Source: Gammaproteobacteria bacterium
GTDB taxonomy: Bacteria > Pseudomonadota > Gammaproteobacteria > Pseudomonadales > Pseudohongiellaceae
Direction of reading: 5' to 3'
DNA length: 7,716 bases
Assembly (NCBI GenBank): GCA_002691885.1
Contig: NZJB01000003.1
Coordinates: 4,987 to 12,702, forward strand
Shown: piece by piece, positions 1 through 5,398 of the stretch
Layout of the letters: each line of letters starts with the position of its first letter
Position numbering within the stretch: position 1 is the first letter of the stretch
Program-made: the position numbers and the translations under genes
The notes under the pieces: generated by a model
Told to the model about the DNA's origin: nothing
The model's input: the letters and a program-made list of their open reading frames with translations, nothing else
Databases searched by the model: none

Positions 1-165
1 TGTAGTTTTTTTGGGCTTATGTTTTTTGTAGTAGCCACAGAGATGTATTTATCTCTTAGGGAAAATATTCAACCTACTACTGAATTATGGACAATATTAG
101 GCCAAACCCTAACTGGTATTTTAGGCATTATTTCTGGTTATTTAATTGGTAAGAAAAATGATTGA
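1..165 (+). CDS. Small membrane protein, 3' end (5' end may be outside the window)
   Basis: Frame 1 is open from the first base to TGA at 163-165 and gives 54 residues. Two hydrophobic stretches are visible, one near the start (FFGLMFFVVA) and one near the end (ILGQTLTGILGIISGYLIG), separated by a short polar loop with charged residues, and the chain ends in a charged tail (GKKND). This is the shape of a small holin-like or other inner-membrane protein. An ATG at 19 could be an internal start giving 48 residues, but nothing shows a ribosome-binding site there, so the gene probably begins upstream of the window. The next gene overlaps its end by 8 bases, and a holin and an endolysin follow about 600 to 1,000 bases downstream, so a lysis role is plausible by context. 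I do not recognise a specific family. Confidence 0.55.
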   Translation, partial: CSFFGLMFFVVATEMYLSLRENIQPTTELWTILGQTLTGILGIISGYLIGKKND

Positions 166-376
166 GCAAATCATGACATACGTTGTTTTGCCAGTAGGTG
201 GATTTGTTTGGTGGATGCATCAAAAACAAGTCACTCATTACACAAAAATTACAGTTTTAGAAAAACTTTTTGAACAAACTAACTTAACCCATGATCGAGA
301 AATAAAAGAGATAAAAGATCATGTAAAAGATATTAATGCAAAGCTAGATAGAATTGAACACTCCATGAGGAAATGA
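158..376 (+). CDS. Small protein with N-terminal membrane segment and coiled coil
   Basis: Encodes 72 residues. Residues 5 to 20 (IMTYVVLPVGGFVWWM) form one short hydrophobic segment. From about residue 29 to the end the chain is charged with heptad-like spacing (ITVLEKLF, IKEIKDHV, INAKLDRIEHSM), so a coiled coil is likely. I chose ATG 158, which overlaps the upstream stop codon; a TTG at 146 in the same frame would add four residues, and an ATG at 173 would remove five. No clear Shine-Dalgarno site is seen, so translation may be coupled to the upstream gene. The layout resembles small membrane-anchored phage lysis accessories such as inner-membrane spanins or XhlA-like proteins. XhlA normally has its membrane segment at the C-terminus, so that match is only general. 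The function is unassigned. Confidence 0.7.
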   Translation: MIEQIMTYVVLPVGGFVWWMHQKQVTHYTKITVLEKLFEQTNLTHDREIKEIKDHVKDINAKLDRIEHSMRK

Positions 377-377
377 T

Positions 378-797
378 GTGGGTAATTCAAATTTTGAAAC
401 AGGCAAATTAGGTGAACATATATGTGCAACCAAATTAATGAAAATGGGGGAAACTTGCGAAATCGTTAATTTGGATTGTGTTGATATTATCGTTAATAGA
501 GGTGAACAAGGTTTAGTAAGGTTACAAGTGAAAAGCTCAAGATACAAAAGAAAAGATAATAAACAATTAACTAAGGGGTATCAATTTTTTACAGCGTTTG
601 GTTTACATAAAAAGCCCCTTACGATTGAACAATGTGATGCCATTGGTTTTGTGGCTTTAGACATTGAAAAAGTTATTTTTGCGCCAGTATCAATTGTTGG
701 TATTCAAAAAACTAAAAGATTTTCAAGAGCAAAATTTAATGAGGAAAATATTGAATTGAACACTTGGGCTACAACTTTAGAAGGGATTTATCAATGA
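378..797 (+). CDS. PD-(D/E)XK-type endonuclease-like protein
   Basis: Encodes 139 residues. The N-terminal half has the order expected for a small PD-(D/E)XK nuclease: a helix with GKLGEH (Glu13), then VDIIVN (Asp36), then a strand with LQVKSS (Gln50-x-Lys52). In the family these residues bind the metal ion and cut the phosphodiester bond, and Gln in place of the first Glu/Asp of the ExK motif is common in resolvase-like and homing-type members. The C-terminal half has strand-rich segments (IGFVALDIEKVIFAPVSIV). The start is GTG 378, preceded by GAGG at 367-370 with good spacing; a TGA at 366-368 in the same frame rules out a longer form. It follows the previous stop by one base, and its end overlaps the holin start (ATGA). 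The role could be junction resolution, host DNA degradation or homing; the sequence does not decide. Confidence 0.72.
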   Translation: MGNSNFETGKLGEHICATKLMKMGETCEIVNLDCVDIIVNRGEQGLVRLQVKSSRYKRKDNKQLTKGYQFFTAFGLHKKPLTIEQCDAIGFVALDIEKVIFAPVSIVGIQKTKRFSRAKFNEENIELNTWATTLEGIYQ

Positions 798-1162
798 GCA
801 TAATGAATTTAGTTTCACCAATAGCCAACCTTTTAGACAAAGCTATTCCTGATGCTGATTTAAAAAGAAGAATATCTCAAGATATTGCAAACATGGCTCA
901 TAAAGAAGCTATGGCGCAAATTGATGTTTTGAAACAAGACGCAAAAGGCAATTGGTTTCAATCAAGCTGGAGACCCTTAATAGGTTGGATTTGTGGAATT
1001 AGTTTAGGAGTAAATTATTTAGTTTCTCCAATATGTCATGGGTTTGGAATTACAATACCACAAGCTGACATGAGTGTAATGATGCCACTTTTATTTGGAA
1101 TGTTGGGAATAGCTGGGATGCGTAGTTATGACAAAAAACAGGGAACCAATACAAATAATTAG
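794..1162 (+). CDS. Holin of the 3-TM gene-transfer-agent family
   Basis: Encodes 122 residues. The N-terminal half is amphipathic and charged (DADLKRRISQDI, QIDVLKQDAKG). It leads into the family hallmark NWFQSSWRPLIGW at about residues 53 to 65, a hydrophobic run to about residue 80, and a second hydrophobic run around 96 to 109 (MMPLLFGMLGIAGM), then a short basic tail. This matches the GTA_holin_3TM family, whose members are thought to permeabilise the inner membrane so that endolysin can reach the cell wall. I chose ATG 794 because AGAAGGG at 779-785 lies at good spacing and the ATG overlaps the upstream TGA (ATGA). A TTG at 764 in the same frame would add ten residues and has no such support. 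The endolysin gene follows after 65 bases, which fits a lysis pair. Confidence 0.88.
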   Translation: MSIMNLVSPIANLLDKAIPDADLKRRISQDIANMAHKEAMAQIDVLKQDAKGNWFQSSWRPLIGWICGISLGVNYLVSPICHGFGITIPQADMSVMMPLLFGMLGIAGMRSYDKKQGTNTNN

Positions 1163-1292
1163 ATATGAAAATAATTACTTAGGCAAAAGAAGAATGCCAA
1201 TAACGAGGCTAAAAGGAGCAAGAAAATATGGGTTACAAATTCGGAACAAAATCTATTACAAGACTAGGAGGGGTACATCCCGATTTAGTTGA
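1128..1292 (+). CDS. Possible small basic ORF bridging holin and endolysin
   Basis: An ATG-to-TGA frame encodes 54 residues that are very rich in Lys, Arg and Tyr (GKRRMPITRLKGARKYG, then NKIYYKTRRG). It spans the whole 65-base gap between the holin stop and the endolysin start, overlapping the holin by 35 bases and the endolysin by 65 bases. An internal ATG at 1194 would give a 32-residue form. The basic pattern with RKYG and KIYYKTRRG resembles small basic proteins often seen in marine phages, but this is a general likeness. The ribosome-binding site is weak, and the long overlap with the endolysin start argues against it. It may be chance or the remnant of a gene. Confidence 0.25.
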   Translation: MTKNREPIQIIRYENNYLGKRRMPITRLKGARKYGLQIRNKIYYKTRRGTSRFS

Positions 1293-1710
1293 TGTTTTTA
1301 CAAATGCCATTGAAATATCAAAAATTGATTTTGGGATTTCTTGTGGTGTCCGATCGAAAAAAGAACAGGCCAGATTAGTGGCTAGTGGTGCATCAAAAAC
1401 CATGAATTCAAAACATATTCCCCAAGAAGTAGATGGGTTTAGCCATGCTATAGATATTTTTTGCTATTTAGATGGTAGGCTATCTTGGGAATTGCCTTGT
1501 TATTGGAAAGCAGGGGATGCAATTCTAAAAGCTAGTAGGGAAAAAGGAGTTAAACTTAGGTGGGGTGCTTGTTGGCATATTTATAATCTTTTGCATCTTG
1601 ATCATCATAAAAAATCTTGTGAAGAGTTGTGTATGGAGTATACAGACTTACGCAGATCACAAGGAAAAACCCCATTTATTGATAGTCCACACTGGGAATT
1701 GGGTAAATAA
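1228..1710 (+). CDS. Endolysin, M15-family peptidase (D,D/L,D-carboxypeptidase type)
   Basis: Encodes 160 residues, about the usual size of a single-domain M15 phage endolysin (the T5 type is L-alanyl-D-glutamate endopeptidase). The zinc site is readable: SKH gives His63, SHAIDI gives Asp76, and the C-terminal SPHWEL gives His155, with Glu157 next to it. An upstream helix contains VRSKKEQARL, which corresponds to the substrate-side Arg/Gln helix of the family. His63 and Asp76 are 13 residues apart, more than the 7 of the SxHxxGxAxD form, so there is an inserted loop (IPQEVDGFS). There is no signal peptide, so release to the peptidoglycan would depend on the holin upstream. The start is ATG 1228 with AGGAG at 1214-1218. 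It contains six cysteines. The exact bond cut cannot be read from the sequence. Confidence 0.9.
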   Translation: MGYKFGTKSITRLGGVHPDLVDVFTNAIEISKIDFGISCGVRSKKEQARLVASGASKTMNSKHIPQEVDGFSHAIDIFCYLDGRLSWELPCYWKAGDAILKASREKGVKLRWGACWHIYNLLHLDHHKKSCEELCMEYTDLRRSQGKTPFIDSPHWELGK

Positions 1711-1711
1711 A

Positions 1712-1909
1712 ATGTGGATGGCTTTAATTCTTATTTGTAATACACCAATGGCTCAAAGTTGCGTTTTAATCACAGGGGATGACTTAAAACCCACAAAAGA
1801 AGCTTGTTTTGAATTTTCAATTAAAAAAGCAGAGCTTGCTTTAACTTTTCCACAAGTTTTTCAAGCGAAGCCCTTTTGTCAGATAATTCCAAATGGTGAA
1901 AAAACTTGA
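1712..1909 (+). CDS. Small Cys-rich protein with hydrophobic N-terminus, unknown function
   Basis: Encodes 65 residues starting one base after the endolysin stop. It opens with a short hydrophobic run (MWMALILIC) and has cysteines at 9, 17, 32 and 56. The later part is mixed, ending in AKPFCQIIPNGEKT. The spacing of the last three cysteines and the hydrophobic start suggest a secreted or membrane-attached small protein, possibly with a disulphide. The stretch before Cys17 (MAQSC) lacks the Leu expected at -3 of a lipobox, so lipoprotein processing is doubtful. ATG 1712 was chosen over the same-frame ATG 1718; upstream in-frame starts run through the endolysin gene and are not credible. Small proteins of this pattern are common as unknowns in marine phages. 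The position beside the endolysin allows a lysis role, but nothing proves it. Confidence 0.6.
   Translation: MWMALILICNTPMAQSCVLITGDDLKPTKEACFEFSIKKAELALTFPQVFQAKPFCQIIPNGEKT
1891..1907 (+). repeat. Near-direct repeat, copy 1
   Basis: AAATGGTGAAAAAACTT here matches AAATGGTGAAACAACTT at 2023-2039 with one mismatch. It covers the start codon of the 50-residue basic gene. Confidence 0.5.
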
Positions 1910-2045
1910 AATTAGACGAATAAACCCAATTGCAAGGTCTATGCTACAAAATAGAAGAGCAAAACAAGTTATTCCTAATAAAAAGAGGTATGACCGTAAG
2001 AAGGTTAGCCGTGTAGATAATAAAATGGTGAAACAACTTTCATAG
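1893..2045 (+). CDS. Small strongly basic protein, unknown function
   Basis: Encodes 50 residues, about a third of them Lys or Arg: MVKKLEIRRINPIARSMLQN, then RRAKQVIP, then NKKRYDRKK. The core pattern, NPIAR followed by an RR/Q-V-IPNKK-Y-RKK run, is one I associate with short conserved basic proteins of marine phages, usually lying near structural genes; that is recollection rather than a search result. It begins inside the previous gene with a 17-base overlap and ends in a tandem stop, TAG TAG TAA at 2043-2051. No strong ribosome-binding site is visible, so coupling to the upstream gene is likely. Such basic peptides could bind DNA or RNA. The first and last codons form a near repeat (MVKKL and MVKQL). 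Confidence 0.62.
   Translation: MVKKLEIRRINPIARSMLQNRRAKQVIPNKKRYDRKKVSRVDNKMVKQLS
2023..2039 (+). repeat. Near-direct repeat, copy 2
   Basis: Second copy of the 17-base near repeat, in the same reading frame and covering the last codons of the basic gene. A shorter piece, AAAATGGTG, recurs at 2068-2076, just before the portal gene. Confidence 0.5.
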
Positions 2046-2070
2046 TAGTAAAATAGTAACATTTTAAAAA

Positions 2071-2085
2071 ATGGTGTTTTAGTTG
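2071..2085 (+). promoter_or_regulatory. Portal gene start region: four-codon frame ATG GTG TTT TAG directly before TTG
   Basis: ATG at 2071 opens a three-residue frame that ends at TAG 2080-2082, and the next codon in the same frame is the portal TTG start. There is no good Shine-Dalgarno site before the TTG; GGTG at 2073-2076 is the best candidate. The arrangement could allow termination and reinitiation, or the ATG may simply be chance with GGTG acting as a weak ribosome-binding site. Confidence 0.4.
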
Positions 2086-4164
2086 GCAAAATTACAGGCA
2101 TTAGACGCATCTCAAATTGAAAATATTGTATCAACTGCCATTACTGATGCTGTTGACTTTATTGATTCAGAAATTGTTCCAGAAAGAACATTATCTCAAC
2201 AATATTTTGATGGAAAAACTAGACTTGGTTATGAAGAAGGCAGGTCAAGAGTAGTTGCTACAAAATGTAGAGATGCAGTTAGGGCAATAAAGCCAAGTTT
2301 AATGAGGGTCTTTCTAGGTACAGCATCTCCAGTTGAGTTTATCCCAAAAGAACCAAATGATGTTCAAGTGGCTCAACAAATGACCCAATATATTAATTAT
2401 AAACTCCATAGAATGAATTATTTTAAGTTGCTCAATGATGCTTTCCAAGATGCTCTTGTTAAACGTCTTGGGATATTAAAGGTGTATTATGATGATAAAA
2501 AAGATACTCAATTATATACATATAAAAATCTTGATGATGCTGAGTTTAATTATTTGGTTTCCGATGAAAATGTGGAAGTTATTGAGCATAGTCAGGTGCA
2601 AACTATGGTTAATGATCAAGCAAGTGGGCAAGAAATTGAAAAGTCTTATCACAACGTCAAAATAAGCAAAACAAAAGAATATGGTGATTGCGCTATTGAT
2701 AGTGTGCCTCCAGAAGAGTTTTTTGTTGATAGAAATGCAAAAGATATAGAAACAGCTTATGTTGTTGGTCATAGAGTAAACAAAACCGTTGGTGATCTAG
2801 TTGCTATGGGTTTTGATTTTAATGATGTTTATGATCTTAATGCTCATGATGATGATACACAAAATGATGAAGAATATAGAGCAAGAACTGGCTTTACACA
2901 AAACAAAGATGATAGTGAAAACACAATTGACCCAACATCTAAAAAGGTTGGTGTAACCGAATGTTATATGAGAATTGATGCTGATGGAACTGGTATTCCC
3001 ACCTTGCATAAATTCATCATGGGTGGGTCTAAATATAAGCTCTTAGATTATATGCCTTGTGACCAACAACCATTTGCTGTCTTTGAGTGTGATCCAGAGC
3101 CTCATACAGTTTGGGGAAGATCAATTGTTGGAATGTTAATGGATGATCAAGATGCTAGTACAAGTATTTTGAGAGGGGTTCTTGATAATGTAGCTTTAGT
3201 AAATACTCCAAGACTATCTGTTGTAGATAGCCAATGTAATTTAGATGATGTCCTTAACAATGAAGTCGGGGCGATTATCAGAACCAGACAACCTAATGCT
3301 ATAAGCCCAATTGCCATTCCATTTACAGCTGGCAATACATTAGGCGCATTACAATACTTAGATAAAGTTGTTGATCAAAAAAGTGGAGTAGCTGGAACTA
3401 GTGTAGGATTAAATCCAGATGTATTACAAAGCACAACTAAAAGTGCAGTTGATCACCATATTTCTACAGCTCAAGGTCAAGTTGAGGTTATAGCAAGAAA
3501 TTTGGCAGAAGGTGGTGTTACTTCACTTTTTAGAAAAGTTTTGCATCTTGTAGTTAAGAATAGCAAAAAACAAGACATAATGAGATTGAATGGTCAATTT
3601 GTGCCTGTTGACCCTAGAGTATGGAATACTGAAATGGATTTAGAAATTTCGGTTGGTTTAGGAACAGGAAGGGAAGAAGAAAAAAGAATGACCCTTCAAC
3701 AAATTCTAAGTATTCAACAACAAATTTATCAACAATACGGTCCGACCAATGGTTTAGTTACCTTAACTCAAATCCGTAACACTTTAGCAGATGTTTTGGC
3801 TGGGGTAGGCATGAGAAATGCTGAAAGATATTTTAATCCAATGAACCCACAAGTTGAGCAACAAATGATGATGCAAGCTCAACAAATGTCACAAAATCAA
3901 CCTAAACCAATTGATCCAGCTCAAGCTATGATGAACGCAGAGCAAATTAAAGCTCAATCTAAGATGCAAAGTGATATGGCTAAAATGCAACTAGATAATA
4001 AAAAGCTTGAAATGGAAGATGATCGTAAGAGAGATGAATTAGATCAAGAGCTTGTTATTAAAGCTGCAGAGCTATTATCAAAACATGGGATTTCCTTAGA
4101 TACAAATAGAATTAAAGAAATGCAAAATGCGCCTAGAAATAATAATGAGGGGCAAATGCAATGA
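2083..4164 (+). CDS. Portal protein (P22-type, head-tail connector)
   Basis: Encodes 693 residues, close to the 725 of the P22 portal. The portal forms the dodecameric ring at one capsid vertex through which DNA is packaged and ejected. The N-terminal part has the family pattern: GRSRVVATKCRDAVRAIKPS at 53-72, MRVF and PVEFIPK at 74-89, then a helix with QYINYKLHRMNYFKLL around 102-117 and QDALVKRLGILKVYYDD around 122-138. The middle has WGRSIVGMLMDDQD and SVGLNPDVLQST segments. From about residue 587 the chain is Gln- and Met-rich and then charged and helical, like the C-terminal barrel of long portals. The start is TTG 2083, because a TAG precedes it in frame and the next in-frame ATG is at residue 74. 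The stop overlaps the next gene (ATGA). Confidence 0.88.
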   Translation: MAKLQALDASQIENIVSTAITDAVDFIDSEIVPERTLSQQYFDGKTRLGYEEGRSRVVATKCRDAVRAIKPSLMRVFLGTASPVEFIPKEPNDVQVAQQMTQYINYKLHRMNYFKLLNDAFQDALVKRLGILKVYYDDKKDTQLYTYKNLDDAEFNYLVSDENVEVIEHSQVQTMVNDQASGQEIEKSYHNVKISKTKEYGDCAIDSVPPEEFFVDRNAKDIETAYVVGHRVNKTVGDLVAMGFDFNDVYDLNAHDDDTQNDEEYRARTGFTQNKDDSENTIDPTSKKVGVTECYMRIDADGTGIPTLHKFIMGGSKYKLLDYMPCDQQPFAVFECDPEPHTVWGRSIVGMLMDDQDASTSILRGVLDNVALVNTPRLSVVDSQCNLDDVLNNEVGAIIRTRQPNAISPIAIPFTAGNTLGALQYLDKVVDQKSGVAGTSVGLNPDVLQSTTKSAVDHHISTAQGQVEVIARNLAEGGVTSLFRKVLHLVVKNSKKQDIMRLNGQFVPVDPRVWNTEMDLEISVGLGTGREEEKRMTLQQILSIQQQIYQQYGPTNGLVTLTQIRNTLADVLAGVGMRNAERYFNPMNPQVEQQMMMQAQQMSQNQPKPIDPAQAMMNAEQIKAQSKMQSDMAKMQLDNKKLEMEDDRKRDELDQELVIKAAELLSKHGISLDTNRIKEMQNAPRNNNEGQMQ

Positions 4165-4421
4165 CTTTAGATATGAAATTAAAAGCAGATCAAGCAAAAC
4201 AATTGCTACAAAGTAAAGCTTTTAAAGAGGCAATAGAAAGAGTGAAAAATCAACAAATTCAAACCTTTCTATCTAGCAGTCAGCAAGATGTAGAAATGAG
4301 AGAAAAAGCTCATGCAATCGTGTTGGCATTAAGTTCAATTGAGCATGAATTAGCAACTGCAATCGCAGATTATGAAATGCTTAATAGAAAAAAATCTAAA
4401 TCAAAGGAGATCGCACCGTGA
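4161..4421 (+). CDS. Small helical protein between portal and scaffold, unknown function
   Basis: Encodes 86 residues, almost entirely predicted helix, with charged and Gln-rich stretches (KADQAKQLLQSKAF, ERVKNQQIQTFL) and EKAHAIVLALSSIEHELATA in the second half. It has no membrane segment or cysteine and ends with a basic tail (KKSKSKEIA). The start overlaps the portal stop (ATGA) and has GAGGGG at 4147-4152 at good spacing; the end overlaps the scaffold GTG (GTGA). Small helical genes in this slot are common between portal and scaffold in phages of this type and are usually unassigned. Tight coupling to both neighbours points to a head-assembly role. Confidence 0.78.
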   Translation: MTLDMKLKADQAKQLLQSKAFKEAIERVKNQQIQTFLSSSQQDVEMREKAHAIVLALSSIEHELATAIADYEMLNRKKSKSKEIAP

Positions 4422-5383
4422 ACGAAACGACCATCTCACCAGATGCAGGGTCTATAGAAGAAGCTACCCAATCTCTTCTAGGAGAGCCAAAACAAGATAA
4501 TCAACAAAATGAAATTGTTGATGAAGGTACTACCGATACTGTGCCTCAAGAAAGTATTGAAGCCCAAGAAGATAATACGACTACACCTGAAGAAATTGAA
4601 CCTGTAGAGAACACAGAAACAGTTCCCACAGAGCCAGAAACATTTGATGTTAAGGTCAATGGTGAAATGCAAAAGTGGACACTCAATCAGCTTAAACAGT
4701 CTGCTTCGGGTCAAGAGTATATCAAACAAGAATTGCGTAAAACAGCTGATATTAAAAAACAAGCTCAAGAAACTTATGCAAATCTTCAAAAGGAACGAGA
4801 GCAATTAGCGAATGCTTTAGACCAATACCAAAATCAACTTAAAAATACAGACATCCAAAAGCCTGACATTTCTTTAGCTGAAACTGACCCTATTGAATGG
4901 TCAATTCAAAATGCAAAGTGGCAAGATGCCCAACAACAAAAAATGGCATTAGGTCAACAACGTCAAAAATTGGCAAAAGAAAAGCAAGATCAAGATGCAA
5001 AAGCATTGAAATCTTATTTGGCTCAAGAGGCTGAAACCTTGAAAAAAGCAATTCCAGAGTTTGCAAATCAAGATACAGCCAATGCAATGAGAGGAAAGCT
5101 TGTGGATGCTGGAGCAATGTATGGTTTTACTGATGAGGAAATATCGCAAATTATAGATAGTCGAGCTATTAGAGTGTTAAATGATGCTAGAAAATGGCAA
5201 GAGTTACAATCTAATGGCAAGGTAGAAAGTAAAGTATCTAAGGCTAGACCCCTCAATATAAAGCCAGGTGCAAAGCAAGTTGCATCAAGTGGGAAAGCTA
5301 AAGCAATCAAAGATGCTACTGTTAAATTACAACAAACTGGTTCTGTAGATGATGCTGCGAACTGGTTATTAGCAACGAGTTAA
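4418..5383 (+). CDS. Capsid scaffold protein
   Basis: Encodes 321 residues. Scaffolds guide major capsid protein into a procapsid and then leave. The order of parts fits: residues 1 to 75 are acidic and Thr/Pro-rich (EEIEPVENTETVPTEPE), then FDVKVNGEMQKWTLNQLKQ at 76 to 94, a small motif often found in phage scaffolds. From about 95 to 215 there is a long Gln/Lys/Glu-rich coiled coil. The C-terminus is basic (about 268 to 300) and ends with GSVDDAANWLL, typical of scaffold tails that bind the capsid protein. The start is GTG 4418 with AAAGGAGA at 4403-4410, a strong site. The major capsid gene follows after 12 bases. No protease domain is visible. Confidence 0.85.
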   Translation: MNETTISPDAGSIEEATQSLLGEPKQDNQQNEIVDEGTTDTVPQESIEAQEDNTTTPEEIEPVENTETVPTEPETFDVKVNGEMQKWTLNQLKQSASGQEYIKQELRKTADIKKQAQETYANLQKEREQLANALDQYQNQLKNTDIQKPDISLAETDPIEWSIQNAKWQDAQQQKMALGQQRQKLAKEKQDQDAKALKSYLAQEAETLKKAIPEFANQDTANAMRGKLVDAGAMYGFTDEEISQIIDSRAIRVLNDARKWQELQSNGKVESKVSKARPLNIKPGAKQVASSGKAKAIKDATVKLQQTGSVDDAANWLLATS

Positions 5384-5398
5384 AGGAGATATACATTG
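5383..5398 (+). promoter_or_regulatory. Ribosome-binding site of the major capsid gene, matching the T7 gene 10 leader
   Basis: AAGGAGATATACAT at 5383-5396 is identical over 14 bases to the leader just before T7 gene 10, which is also a major capsid gene. GGAG ends 7 bases before the TTG start at 5396-5398, and the site begins at the last base of the scaffold stop codon. It supports the TTG as the real start. The match may reflect shared selection for strong initiation rather than descent. Confidence 0.8.

Noticed and set aside
1565..1711. Long upstream extension of the Cys-rich gene through the endolysin gene
   Set aside because: It lies out of frame inside a well-supported M15 gene, including its catalytic C-terminus; ATG 1712 right after the endolysin stop is simpler.
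2026..2060. Possible promoter before the portal gene (TAAAAT at 2049-2054)
   Set aside because: The -10-like match is expected by chance in such AT-rich DNA, and no -35-like element is found at the right distance.
2060..2073. AT-only hairpin CATTTT / AAAATG before the portal gene
   Set aside because: The loop would be two bases and the stem is almost all A-T, so it is unlikely to form.
2043..2082. Reassigned amber codon, suggested by TAG TAG TAA and by the TAG before the portal start
   Set aside because: TAG ends the holin and the basic gene normally, and no in-frame TAG occurs within any large gene, so the standard bacterial code fits.
1841..2134. Minus-strand ORF of 97 codons across the small-gene region
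   Set aside because: It is the reverse of two plausible + strand genes and of the portal start, reads as hydrophobic low-complexity sequence, and has no supporting start signal.
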